From assembly GCA_002762735.1 (NCBI GenBank), contig PCVV01000013.1, positions 1 through 5,306 on the forward strand: DNA of 5,306 nt. The letters run 5' to 3'. Below the pieces are notes generated by a model. That model had not been told where the DNA came from. It did no database searches and saw only the letters and a list, made by a program, of their open reading frames with translations. The position numbers and the translations under genes are program-made. This DNA comes from Candidatus Pacearchaeota archaeon CG11_big_fil_rev_8_21_14_0_20_30_13 (GTDB lineage Archaea > Nanobdellota > Nanobdellia > Pacearchaeales > GW2011-AR1). Position 1 is the stretch's first letter; each line of letters starts with the position of its first letter. Of this stretch, positions 1-4,953 are shown piece after piece.

Positions 1-128
1 AAATTGCCGTTAGAACTGGTCTAAGCTCTGAGGAAATTAATGCTATTATGAAAGTTGAGATAGATGGAGATGAAGAAGAACAAGAAGCAGGGGATGAAAA
101 TGAAGGATTAGAGGGAGATGAAGAATGA
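1..128 (+). CDS. C-terminal fragment of an unidentified protein with an acidic tail
   Basis: Only the last 41 codons are visible, read in the frame whose codons begin at position 3, and they end at TGA 126-128. The first part (IAVRTGLSSEEINAIMKVE) looks like a short helical segment. The GLSSEEI pattern resembles the second helix of some helix-turn-helix or winged-helix folds, but this is too little to name a family. The last 21 residues are almost all Asp, Glu and Gly (DGDEEEQEAGDENEGLEGDE and one more Glu), a low-complexity acidic tail that is probably disordered. The start and main domain lie outside the window, so no function can be given. That this is a real coding end is supported by the open frame, by the promoter of the next gene lying downstream, and by a T-rich stretch right after the stop. 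Confidence 0.6.
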   Translation, partial: IAVRTGLSSEEINAIMKVEIDGDEEEQEAGDENEGLEGDEE

Positions 129-143
129 TTTGGTTTTATTTCT
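129..143 (+). terminator. possible oligo-T terminator after the first gene
   Basis: A T-rich stretch (TTTGGTTTTATTTCT) begins at the base after the stop codon. Archaeal RNA polymerase typically terminates at runs of T without a hairpin, so this is a reasonable end for the upstream transcript. The T runs are short and broken, so the call is weak. The remaining leader DNA to 211 shows no gene. Confidence 0.3.
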
Positions 144-211
144 AAATTAATTATTAATTTCTTAAGAAAAATCTTTTGACTTTAAAGAACTCCCTTTAAC
201 GTTACAATGTA

Positions 212-237
212 AAAATGAAGATATCTTTATAAATAAA
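212..237 (+). promoter_or_regulatory. TATA promoter block, copy 1 of a 26-bp direct repeat
   Basis: The block starts AAAATGAAGATATC and contains a strong archaeal TATA box, TTTATAAATA, at 226-235. The TATA centre is about 25 nt before the ATG at 255, so transcription should begin at or within a base or two of the start codon, giving a leaderless mRNA. No Shine-Dalgarno sequence lies between them. All 26 bases recur at 700-725 in front of the paralogue, also 43 nt from first base to ATG. Confidence 0.75.
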
Positions 238-254
238 AGAACCAGAAAAAAAAC

Positions 255-686
255 ATGACTACCTCTTTAATAAAAAAATTCGAAAAAGCAATATCCGGAG
301 AATGGTTTTTATTGGATCCAGATGATTTTGAGTATGGAACTCCTCCAATTATAGGAATTTATCATTCAATTAAAGAAGTAGAAAACTTAGCAGATTCCAA
401 TTTTAGATACTACAATTCAGAAAAAGAAGAACTAAAAGGATATAAACTAAAAATTATAGGAAATGCCTTAGAACTATTTTTGCCAGAAAAGGATGGAAAA
501 CAAAAAATTCCTAGAGTAAAATCCATTAGTCAAGAAGAATTTCTAAACAAAATTTTTTCTGCTGAATATATTTACCTAGGAAAAGAAGAAATCATTAATG
601 CATTCAAAACAAACTGGGAACCTATGAAAGATTATGCCGAAAGCGTTTGGAATTTTTTTATGGAAAGCAAAAAAACCTTAATTTAA
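255..686 (+). CDS. Unrecognised 143-aa protein, first of two tandem paralogues
   Basis: I do not recognise this family. The protein is soluble-looking, with no signal peptide or membrane segment. It aligns without gaps to the next gene's product over residues 1-130, with about 50 identities by hand count. Shared blocks are the N-terminal KF-x-KA-x-x-GE-x-FLLDP (residues 8-22) with following acidic and aromatic residues and EYG/EFG, then P-x-x-G-x-Y-x-SI (31-39), IGN-x-L-x-LFLP (68-77), and G-x-EEII-x-x-FK (109-118). The GE-x-FLLDP and LFLP blocks look like beta-strand cores and the rest like alternating strand and helix. The tail (WNFFMESKK) differs from the paralogue, which is 27 residues longer. 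The ATG at 255 is fixed by the TATA spacing and by the match with the paralogue's first residue. Function is unknown. Duplication next to itself under the same promoter suggests related roles or formation of a heteromer, but this is inference. Confidence 0.85.
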   Translation: MTTSLIKKFEKAISGEWFLLDPDDFEYGTPPIIGIYHSIKEVENLADSNFRYYNSEKEELKGYKLKIIGNALELFLPEKDGKQKIPRVKSISQEEFLNKIFSAEYIYLGKEEIINAFKTNWEPMKDYAESVWNFFMESKKTLI

Positions 687-699
687 ACAAGTATATCCC

Positions 700-725
700 A
701 AAATGAAGATATCTTTATAAATAAA
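700..725 (+). promoter_or_regulatory. TATA promoter block, copy 2 of the 26-bp direct repeat
   Basis: It is identical over 26 bases to 212-237, with TATA box TTTATAAATA at 714-723. The TATA centre is about 25 nt before the ATG at 743, again predicting a leaderless transcript. Only 13 nt separate the block from the stop of the preceding paralogue, so the second gene has its own promoter rather than relying on read-through. Bases outside the block (ATTACAACAC against AAGAACCAGA) have diverged. Confidence 0.75.
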
Positions 726-742
726 TTACAACACAAAAAACG

Positions 743-1255
743 ATGGTTAGCACACTAGTTGAAAAATTTGGAAAAGCAAAAAAAGGAGAATTATTTTTAT
801 TAGATCCAGAAGAATATGAATTTGGAAATTTACCTCTTCTTGGAAAATATAGTTCAATAATTGAAGAATCTGATCTGAAAAAAGGAAATTTAATGTATTT
901 CAATAAAGTTGATTTAAGAATGGAAAAGTATACCTTGACAACTATTGGAAACTCCTTAAAATTATTTCTTCCTAATCAAAAGCCTTGGATAAACTTCCAG
1001 GGATACAAAAGACTTAGTCCTCAAGAGTTCCTAAAAGAAGACATCTATCCTAAAAAGATTTGGATCGGAGAAGAAGAGATAATTAAAGGATTTAAAGAAA
1101 TTTCTCAAGGAATGGAAGAATATTCTACAATGATTGAAAATGGGGAACTAGTTACAGAGGAGAATCAATTTGAAAAAGTCCTTGAAAAAATAAAACTCAT
1201 TAAAATATTTGGCAAAGGTCCTTTAAAATTTACAAGAAAATTAATTTTATCCTAG
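743..1255 (+). CDS. Unrecognised 170-aa protein, second of two tandem paralogues
   Basis: This is the paralogue of the gene at 255-686. Residues 1-130 align to it with no gaps and carry the same blocks: KF-x-KA (8-12), GE-x-FLLDP (15-22), P-x-x-G-x-Y-x-SI (31-39), IGN-x-L-x-LFLP (68-77) and EEII-x-x-FK (111-118). It then has a private C-terminal extension of about 40 residues. The extension begins with an acidic stretch (ENGELVTEENQFE) and ends in a basic, hydrophobic segment (KIKLIKIFGKGPLKFTRKL) that could form an amphipathic helix for binding nucleic acid, membrane or a partner. That reading is inference only. There is no signal peptide or clear membrane helix. The ATG is supported by the TATA spacing shared with copy 1 and by collinearity of the N-termini. 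The stop is TAG. No known family is recognised and no function is proposed. Confidence 0.85.
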   Translation: MVSTLVEKFGKAKKGELFLLDPEEYEFGNLPLLGKYSSIIEESDLKKGNLMYFNKVDLRMEKYTLTTIGNSLKLFLPNQKPWINFQGYKRLSPQEFLKEDIYPKKIWIGEEEIIKGFKEISQGMEEYSTMIENGELVTEENQFEKVLEKIKLIKIFGKGPLKFTRKLILS

Positions 1256-1290
1256 AACTTTATTAAAAATCTTTTAGTAATAATAAAAAG

Positions 1291-1309
1291 AAAACAAAGA
1301 TTTATATAT
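1291..1309 (+). promoter_or_regulatory. TATA promoter of the aminomutase gene
   Basis: TTTATATAT at 1301-1309 is a good archaeal TATA box, preceded by the purine-rich AAAACAAAGA, which can serve as the BRE. The expected start site is near 1330, giving a leader of about 35-40 nt before the ATG at 1367, longer than for the other promoters here. The leader is AT-rich with no clear Shine-Dalgarno sequence. Nothing else was found in 1256-1366. Confidence 0.6.
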
Positions 1310-1366
1310 CTCTTAATAATAAAAATAGAAAAGAGAAAAAAATTACTACTTCTTAACAATAATCAA

Positions 1367-2407
1367 ATGTTTATAACCACGGTTCAGATTCTTAAGGAAA
1401 AACTTAAGGAAAAAAATATCTTTCTTTCCGACGAGGAAACTTTAGATATTGAAAAAGTGACAAGTAAATATCCCATGAGGATTAACGAGTATTATCTTTC
1501 GTTAATTAAAGAAAAAGGAGATTCAATATGGAACCAATGTATTCCAAAAATTGAAGAAATAACATCTGAATTTGGAAAAGAAGATCCTTTAAATGAAGAA
1601 AATGGGATTCCTTTTTTAACACATAGATATCCTGATCGATGCCTTCTACTAGTTTCAAATTCATGTGCAATGTATTGCAGATTCTGCACAAGAAAAAGGA
1701 AAGTAGGAGAAATAACAAAAAATCCCACAAGGAATGGAATAAAAAAAGCTTTGAAATATATTGAAGAACATCAAGAAATAAGAGATGTTATTCTTTCTGG
1801 AGGAGATCCTCTTTTGTTAAGTTTAGAAACACTTGAAAATATTTTAATTGATTTAAGAAAAATAAAGCATATTGAAATGATTCGAATAGGAACAAGAATT
1901 CCTTGCACAATGCCAGAAAGAGTAACAACCAAACTTTGTGAGATGTTAAAAAAATATAATAAAAATCCTATACTTTACATAAATACTCATTTTGAACATC
2001 CTACCGAAATCACAGCAAAATCAAAAGAAGCATGCGAAAAACTTATTGATGCAGGAATTTCTTTAGGAAACCAAAGTGTAATCCTTAAAGGAGTTAATAG
2101 TAGTCCTGAAATTTTTAAAGAATTGAATAGAAAACTTTTATCTATTGGAGTAAAACCTTACTATCTGTATCAGCCAGATCTTGTAAAAGGAACGGCTCAT
2201 TTTTCAGGTCCAGTTAAAGAAGGAATAAAAATAATAAAAGGGTTGAGAGGATTTACTAGTGGGATGGCAGTCCCCCATTTTGTTATTGATACCCCAGGAG
2301 GAGGAGGAAAAATTCCTTTAATTCCAAAATATGCCACAATTCAAAAAGACGGAAGTGTAAAAATTAAAAATTACGAAGAAAAAAATTTTGAATATAGGTT
2401 AAACTGA
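1367..2407 (+). CDS. kamA: KamA-family radical SAM/PLP lysine 2,3-aminomutase
   Basis: Predicted to interconvert L-lysine and beta-lysine in the cytoplasm, using SAM, a [4Fe-4S] cluster and pyridoxal phosphate. The cluster motif is C100-AMY-C104-RF-C107, preceded by the family's HRYPDRCLLLVSNS segment and followed by TRKR. SGGDPL (144-149) is the radical SAM glycine-rich motif. N206-T-H-F-E-H-P, LGNQSV with KGVN (233-244), and YYLYQPDLVKGTAHF (265-279) are KamA signatures. The PLP lysine is K315 in PGGGGK (310-315). Compared from memory with Clostridium subterminale enzyme, Arg134, Asp293, Asp330 and Lys337 map to R109, D271, D308 and K315 with matching spacing, which points to lysine rather than glutamate as substrate. 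PGGGGK also argues against EpmB. At 346 residues it is shorter than clostridial enzymes (about 416), lacking parts of both ends. In methanogens AblA works with the acetyltransferase AblB to make the osmolyte N-epsilon-acetyl-beta-lysine, but no ablB is present in this window. It ends 1 nt before the convergent hydrolase gene. Confidence 0.9.
   Translation: MFITTVQILKEKLKEKNIFLSDEETLDIEKVTSKYPMRINEYYLSLIKEKGDSIWNQCIPKIEEITSEFGKEDPLNEENGIPFLTHRYPDRCLLLVSNSCAMYCRFCTRKRKVGEITKNPTRNGIKKALKYIEEHQEIRDVILSGGDPLLLSLETLENILIDLRKIKHIEMIRIGTRIPCTMPERVTTKLCEMLKKYNKNPILYINTHFEHPTEITAKSKEACEKLIDAGISLGNQSVILKGVNSSPEIFKELNRKLLSIGVKPYYLYQPDLVKGTAHFSGPVKEGIKIIKGLRGFTSGMAVPHFVIDTPGGGGKIPLIPKYATIQKDGSVKIKNYEEKNFEYRLN
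2379..2385 (-). terminator. possible oligo-T terminator for the hydrolase gene
   Basis: Seven A on the plus strand give a T7 run on the minus strand about 24 nt past the stop codon of the hydrolase gene. It lies inside the 3' end of the convergent aminomutase gene, where it encodes the Lys-rich EEKNF segment. Archaeal termination at T runs makes it a candidate, but its use is unproven. Confidence 0.3.
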
Positions 2408-2408
2408 T

Positions 2409-3074
2409 CTATTCCTTTTCCAATATTTCAACGTTAATTCCTTCAGTTTTACATAGTTCCTTAAATTCTTCTGCATCTTTAATACTCCCAATTATTGATC
2501 CCCAGTGTATAGGGATTGCAATAGTTGGTTTTATTATTTTTGCAGCTTCAAAAGCTTCTTCAGCACTCATGGTAAATCTTCCCCCAACAGGAAGCAAAGC
2601 AATAAATTTTTTATCTTGTTGATTGTATCCTGTTAATTTTTGCATTTCGGGAATTAAATCTGTATCCCCAGCATGATAAATTATAACTTCATTTATTTTT
2701 ATTAAATACCCTACAAGACCTTCTTCTTTTGGGTGAAATGGTTTATCAATATTATATGCAGATAGAGAAGAAATTTTAACAAAACCTAAATCAAGTTCCT
2801 GGCCTGGAGAGATTACCTCCATTCTTATTGGAACCTGAAAACGGGCAACTTTACTTTGAGAATCTGCAGTCATGATTATTCTCGTCCCATCTTGAACAAT
2901 TTTCCCCATATCTTCAAAACTACAATGATCATAATGTCCATGGGTAATTAAGATCAAATCAGCTTTAGGAAGCCCCTCATTAATCTTAAAGGGATCAATA
3001 TAAATTGTTTTTGAATTTTGAATCAAAAATCCAGAATGACCTAACCATCTTAGATTAATCCCTCCAATGTTCAT
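2409..3074 (-). CDS. Metallo-beta-lactamase-fold metal-dependent hydrolase (UlaG/UPF0173-like)
   Basis: A full-length (221 aa) COG2220-type hydrolase. The N-terminal strand motif WLGHSGFLI (10-18) and YIDPF (25-29) are typical of this branch. The metal ligands are H45-G-H47-Y-D49-H50, the conserved H114 in the PFHPKEEGLVGYLI segment, D137 in YHAGDTD (133-139), and H190 in IPIHWG (187-192). Residue spacing and length fit the group annotated as UPF0173 metal-dependent hydrolases, probably binding two metal ions in the cytoplasm. The physiological substrate of that group is not settled. Members include the UlaG lactonase, but the similarity here does not prove that reaction. The ATG is firm because the codon directly in front is an in-frame TAG and the next Met is far inside. 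It is convergent with the lysine aminomutase with a 1-nt gap and lies 79 nt downstream of the DHH gene. It appears to have its own promoter. Confidence 0.88.
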   Translation of the reverse strand: MNIGGINLRWLGHSGFLIQNSKTIYIDPFKINEGLPKADLILITHGHYDHCSFEDMGKIVQDGTRIIMTADSQSKVARFQVPIRMEVISPGQELDLGFVKISSLSAYNIDKPFHPKEEGLVGYLIKINEVIIYHAGDTDLIPEMQKLTGYNQQDKKFIALLPVGGRFTMSAEEAFEAAKIIKPTIAIPIHWGSIIGSIKDAEEFKELCKTEGINVEILEKE

Positions 3075-3104
3075 CTATTAAAAAATAAAAAATGGTTTTT
3101 AAGT

Positions 3105-3113
3105 TTTTATATT
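3105..3113 (-). promoter_or_regulatory. Probable TATA box of the hydrolase gene
   Basis: On the minus strand this reads AATATAAAA, centred about 35 nt before the ATG at 3074, so a leader of about 10 nt is expected. There is no Shine-Dalgarno sequence (the bases before the ATG read TTTTTTAATAG). The surrounding DNA is very AT-rich, so the exact box is uncertain. Confidence 0.4.
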
Positions 3114-3114
3114 C

Positions 3115-3149
3115 AAAAAATTTCTAGATTAGAATAAATTTTTTAAAAA
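3115..3149 (-). terminator. Probable oligo-T terminator of the DHH gene
   Basis: Just past the TAG stop at 3154-3156, the minus strand carries a T5 run (3145-3149) and then a T6 run (3115-3120) in an AT-rich stretch with no hairpin. This fits archaeal intrinsic termination. It lies just in front of the hydrolase promoter, suggesting two separate transcription units rather than one operon. Confidence 0.4.
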
Positions 3150-3153
3150 TAGA

Positions 3154-4197
3154 CTATTTTTTCCCTAAAATTCGCTCTTTAAAAATTTCAACATACTCTT
3201 CTGGAACTTTTGCCGCAGCGGCAGGAACATGTCCTCCACCCTCGGAATTTGGAAGACCTTCGGTGCCCTCATTCATAAGATGCCCCATATCCAATTTCAG
3301 CCCAGAACTCCTTGCACTAAATTTTACAAAATCCTTAGTTCTGTACATAAAAAGAAAATTTTTTTCAGGATCAGTCCCTCCAATTAAAGTTGCAACATAA
3401 CTTAAAATATCAAATCGCGATTTAATTTCGTAAAAGTATATTTCATTTTGAGGGTAATATTCCTTATTTTCTGAAAAATCATCAACCATCTTGTAAACTT
3501 CTTCTTCAATCAACTCATGAATTTCTGAAAGTTCATCAATATTTCTTTCCTTAACAAGATTGTACACATATTGAATATCATTTCGATAATAAATCAAAGC
3601 CGAAGAAATTCTCCTTGCATTAAGTCCTGGAATTGATGAAGAAATATTCTCTAAAGTTACTTCGGGATAAAAAGATTGAACAAACTTAAGATTTTTTTCA
3701 GAACGAAAAGCGTAATCTGCAAAAATTGCTGAACAAACAAGCCATCCCCAAAGTTCTGAATCTAAAAAATCCCCTCCAAGCACAAAAGTCACAAGAGCAG
3801 CACAATCCTCCGATGAAGTTTTTACCATATTTGAAATATCCTTTATATTCTCCCGTGTTGGATGGTGGTCTATTAAAAAAACCCCCTTTTCTCTTTTTAG
3901 ATCTTCAAACCCTTCATAGTCTATTGATTCAACATTTAAATCACTAAAAAAGACTTTTGTAATCCCAAGCTCATTTAATTTCACTGAAGCTTCTTTAACC
4001 ATGTCAGACCGAATATCTAAAAACTGAATATAATCTACTTTTATCCCTTTAACTTCTAAGATTTTCTCCAAAAACAATCCAGAAGCAAGTCCATCAAGAT
4101 CGTTATGGGTCAAAATTGCAACTTTATCATAAAGTCCTATCGAATCCAAAAAGTCCAGAAAATCTCTTTTTGAACCAACCAAATAATCAATATTCAT
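3154..4197 (-). CDS. DHH/DHHA1-family phosphoesterase (RecJ/NrnA-like)
   Basis: A metal-dependent phosphoesterase of the DHH superfamily, whose members hydrolyse single-stranded DNA, short RNA or small nucleotides. The DHH domain occupies about residues 25-165. Motif I is H31-N-D33-L-D35-G36, motif II D86 in FFSDLN, motif III D110-H111-H112, and motif IV D161 in IFADYA. The mid-part (about 185-250) is helical and acidic. The C-terminal DHHA1 domain shows KFSARSSG (292-299) and the substrate-binding glycine motif GGGH at 320-323, followed by VPAAAAKV. All catalytic residues are present, so it should be active. At 347 aa it is closer to NrnA-type oligoribonuclease/pAp phosphatases and short archaeal RecJ-like proteins than to full bacterial RecJ, and the sequence does not decide the substrate. 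No DNA-binding OB-fold extension is seen. The ATG at 4197 is supported by a TATA box at the leaderless distance, and no other start codon lies just upstream in frame. Confidence 0.88.
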   Translation of the reverse strand: MNIDYLVGSKRDFLDFLDSIGLYDKVAILTHNDLDGLASGLFLEKILEVKGIKVDYIQFLDIRSDMVKEASVKLNELGITKVFFSDLNVESIDYEGFEDLKREKGVFLIDHHPTRENIKDISNMVKTSSEDCAALVTFVLGGDFLDSELWGWLVCSAIFADYAFRSEKNLKFVQSFYPEVTLENISSSIPGLNARRISSALIYYRNDIQYVYNLVKERNIDELSEIHELIEEEVYKMVDDFSENKEYYPQNEIYFYEIKSRFDILSYVATLIGGTDPEKNFLFMYRTKDFVKFSARSSGLKLDMGHLMNEGTEGLPNSEGGGHVPAAAAKVPEEYVEIFKERILGKK

Positions 4198-4220
4198 CCC
4201 ATAATAAAAATGAGGATGCC

Positions 4221-4230
4221 TATTTAAAAG
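4221..4230 (-). promoter_or_regulatory. TATA box of the DHH gene
   Basis: On the minus strand this reads CTTTTAAATA, centred about 28 nt before the ATG at 4197, so the mRNA should be leaderless or have one or two extra bases. It sits in a 91-bp divergent spacer shared with the plus-strand gene at 4289. Because TTTAAA is self-complementary, the same box could be read from the plus strand too. Confidence 0.6.
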
Positions 4231-4256
4231 TTATTAACAGATACAGCAGAATAATT

Positions 4257-4267
4257 AAATTTATAAT
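4257..4267 (+). promoter_or_regulatory. TATA box of the four-cysteine protein gene
   Basis: AAATTTATAAT on the plus strand, with TTTATAAT at 4260-4267 centred 25 nt before the ATG at 4289, again predicts a leaderless transcript. No Shine-Dalgarno sequence is present. A second, more distant TATA-like element on this strand is at 4221-4230. Confidence 0.6.
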
Positions 4268-4288
4268 CTAATTAATTCATTCTTTTAT

Positions 4289-4522
4289 ATGGCAAGCATA
4301 GAAACAAACAATTATTTAAATGCATTAAAATCGAGAAAACAAAAAGAGATTACAATGGCTACATTTAGTAGAACAGATTTAATGAAAAAGCAGGATGGGA
4401 AATGTTCCAGATGCAAACAAGATCTAAAAGCAGGATATTACAAATTCATAAAAGATCCAAAGAGTGGAAGCGCGGACATAGTCTGCTCTGATTGTTTAGT
4501 GCATATTCCAGATAGAAGATAA
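4289..4522 (+). CDS. Small four-cysteine zinc-binding protein, HNH-like treble clef without the HNH histidine
   Basis: This 77-aa protein has two CxxC pairs, C39-SR-C42 and C66-SD-C69, 23 residues apart, which should bind one zinc ion. The N-terminal 35 residues are basic and helical. The segment from residue 34 (KQDGKCSRCKQDLKAGYY) followed by DPKSGSADIVCSDC resembles the start and end of HNH-nuclease domains (KQ-x-G-x-C-x-x-C, then P-x-S-x-G and C-x-x-C). No His-rich catalytic motif lies between the cysteine pairs; the only His is H72. It is therefore probably a non-catalytic zinc protein, perhaps binding nucleic acid. That is inference. The ATG at 4289 fits the TATA spacing. An internal ATG (residue 23) would leave the cysteine domain intact but has no promoter at the right distance. 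The stop lies 3 nt from the end of the convergent chorismate mutase gene. Confidence 0.75.
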   Translation: MASIETNNYLNALKSRKQKEITMATFSRTDLMKKQDGKCSRCKQDLKAGYYKFIKDPKSGSADIVCSDCLVHIPDRR

Positions 4523-4525
4523 GAT

Positions 4526-4771
4526 TTATTTTTGAACTTTTTTAGAAAATTTAAAAATCACCCTATAGATCTCTTTAATAAATTTTTTATCCAATTTTGT
4601 TTTATTTGTCAATCCAAGAATAATCTTTTTCTCTCTATTTAAATCTGAGATTAATTTGCCTTTTTCCCTTTTATAATTCCCAATCTTTTTAGAAAAAACC
4701 ATTCTTTTCTCGAAAAGACCCAATATCTTAGAGTCTATCCTGTCAATCTCTTTTCTATACCTTTCAATCAT
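4526..4771 (-). CDS. Stand-alone chorismate mutase, AroQ class
   Basis: Converts chorismate to prephenate, the first committed step to phenylalanine and tyrosine. The 81 residues fill a CM_2 domain with no fused dehydratase, dehydrogenase or DAHP synthase. Aligned by eye with the E. coli P-protein domain, every active-site position is kept: R6 (for Arg11), R23 (Arg28), K34 (Lys39 in the GNYK context), D43 (Asp48), R46 and E47 (Arg51 and Glu52), S76 (Ser84) and Q80 (Gln88). The segment YRKEIDRIDSKILGLFEKR is the usual first helix. I start it at the ATG 4769-4771 because family proteins begin a few residues before this helix. A TTG nine bases upstream could add three residues but is less likely. 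The C-terminus is Lys-rich, partly because its codons double as an oligo-T signal for the opposite gene. It lies 40 nt downstream of the small acidic gene and may be co-transcribed with it, as no clear TATA box of its own is seen. Confidence 0.85.
   Translation of the reverse strand: MIERYRKEIDRIDSKILGLFEKRMVFSKKIGNYKREKGKLISDLNREKKIILGLTNKTKLDKKFIKEIYRVIFKFSKKVQK
4529..4543 (+). terminator. Oligo-T terminator for the four-cysteine gene, inside the convergent gene
   Basis: T5 at 4529-4533 and T6 at 4538-4543 begin 7 nt after the plus-strand TAA stop. They fall in the last codons of the convergent chorismate mutase gene, where the other strand reads AAA/AAG lysine codons. One stretch may thus code on one strand and terminate on the other. 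Confidence 0.4.
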
Positions 4772-4811
4772 AAAAACCAAGCTTAAAAATTAAAAATTAA
4801 CAAACGAAAAC

Positions 4812-4901
4812 TTACTCTTCATCCCAACTATCTTCATCCGTGTCTTCTTCACTGTCTTCGAAGTCATCATCGAATTCATCTTCTTTCTTATCTTTAGGCA
4901 T
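4812..4901 (-). CDS. 29-aa extremely acidic peptide with a strong Shine-Dalgarno sequence
   Basis: A complete short gene, ATG at 4899-4901 and TAA at 4812-4814. The product begins MPKDKKEDEFDDDF and ends DEDSWDEE. By count 18 of its 29 residues are Asp or Glu, with three Lys near the N-terminus, two Phe and one Trp. It is surely disordered on its own and could bind a basic protein, metal or RNA-binding surface, but no family is recognised. That it is a real gene is supported by GGAGGG 7 nt before the ATG, the best ribosome binding site in the window, and by a TATA-like box placed to give a leader of about 20 nt that includes that site. The chorismate mutase gene follows 40 nt downstream on the same strand. 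Acidic low-complexity coding can arise by chance in GAA/GAT-rich DNA, which is the main doubt. Confidence 0.6.
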   Translation of the reverse strand: MPKDKKEDEFDDDFEDSEEDTDEDSWDEE

Positions 4902-4908
4902 TATTAAT

Positions 4909-4914
4909 CCCTCC
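4909..4914 (-). promoter_or_regulatory. Shine-Dalgarno site of the acidic peptide gene
   Basis: On the minus strand GGAGGG precedes the ATG by 7 nt, close to the ideal complement of the archaeal 16S rRNA 3' end (CCUCC). It is the only strong site in front of any gene in this window. It decides the start of the 29-residue gene. Confidence 0.65.
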
Positions 4915-4943
4915 AATTTAATTAAACTTCTATTTCTCAAAGA

Positions 4944-4953
4944 GTTTTTAAAG
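4944..4953 (-). promoter_or_regulatory. Probable TATA box of the acidic peptide gene
   Basis: On the minus strand this reads CTTTAAAAAC. Its centre at about 4949 predicts a start site near 4923, so a leader of about 22 nt would carry the Shine-Dalgarno sequence at 4909-4914. Just upstream on the minus strand are two tandem copies of ACTTTAG (4960-4973). Confidence 0.45.

Noticed and set aside
715..903. A 62-codon minus-strand reading frame opposite the second paralogue
   Set aside because: It lies over the promoter block and the conserved N-terminal coding region of the paralogue on the other strand. The plus-strand frame is supported by protein conservation and a promoter, and this one has no family signal.
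1492..1730. Two overlapping minus-strand reading frames of 74-78 codons
   Set aside because: Both run antisense to the radical SAM core, including the three cluster cysteines, of the aminomutase. They reflect its codon pattern and have no promoter or ribosome site.
1367..2407. The aminomutase as EpmB, the elongation factor P lysine mutase
   Set aside because: EpmB lacks the PGGGGK PLP motif with the preceding Asp. Here that motif and both lysine-binding Asp residues are present, and the apparent archaeal setting makes EF-P modification unlikely.
3726..3947. A 73-codon plus-strand reading frame
   Set aside because: It is antisense to the DHH motif region of the phosphoesterase, whose motifs are intact. 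It shows no family signal or start context.
2409..4197. The hydrolase and DHH phosphoesterase as a two-gene nuclease operon
   Set aside because: They share a strand, but 79 nt with T runs and a separate TATA-like box lie between them, and the hydrolase belongs to a small-molecule hydrolase branch rather than the beta-CASP nucleases. The link is possible but unsupported.
4772..4780. TTG start that would add three residues (MVF) to chorismate mutase
   Set aside because: An ATG three codons later lies the usual few residues before the first catalytic helix, and no Shine-Dalgarno or TATA spacing favours the TTG.
3..4901. Kinship between the acidic tail of the first gene and the 29-residue acidic peptide
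   Set aside because: Both are low-complexity Asp/Glu runs. The similarity is compositional and the order of residues does not match.
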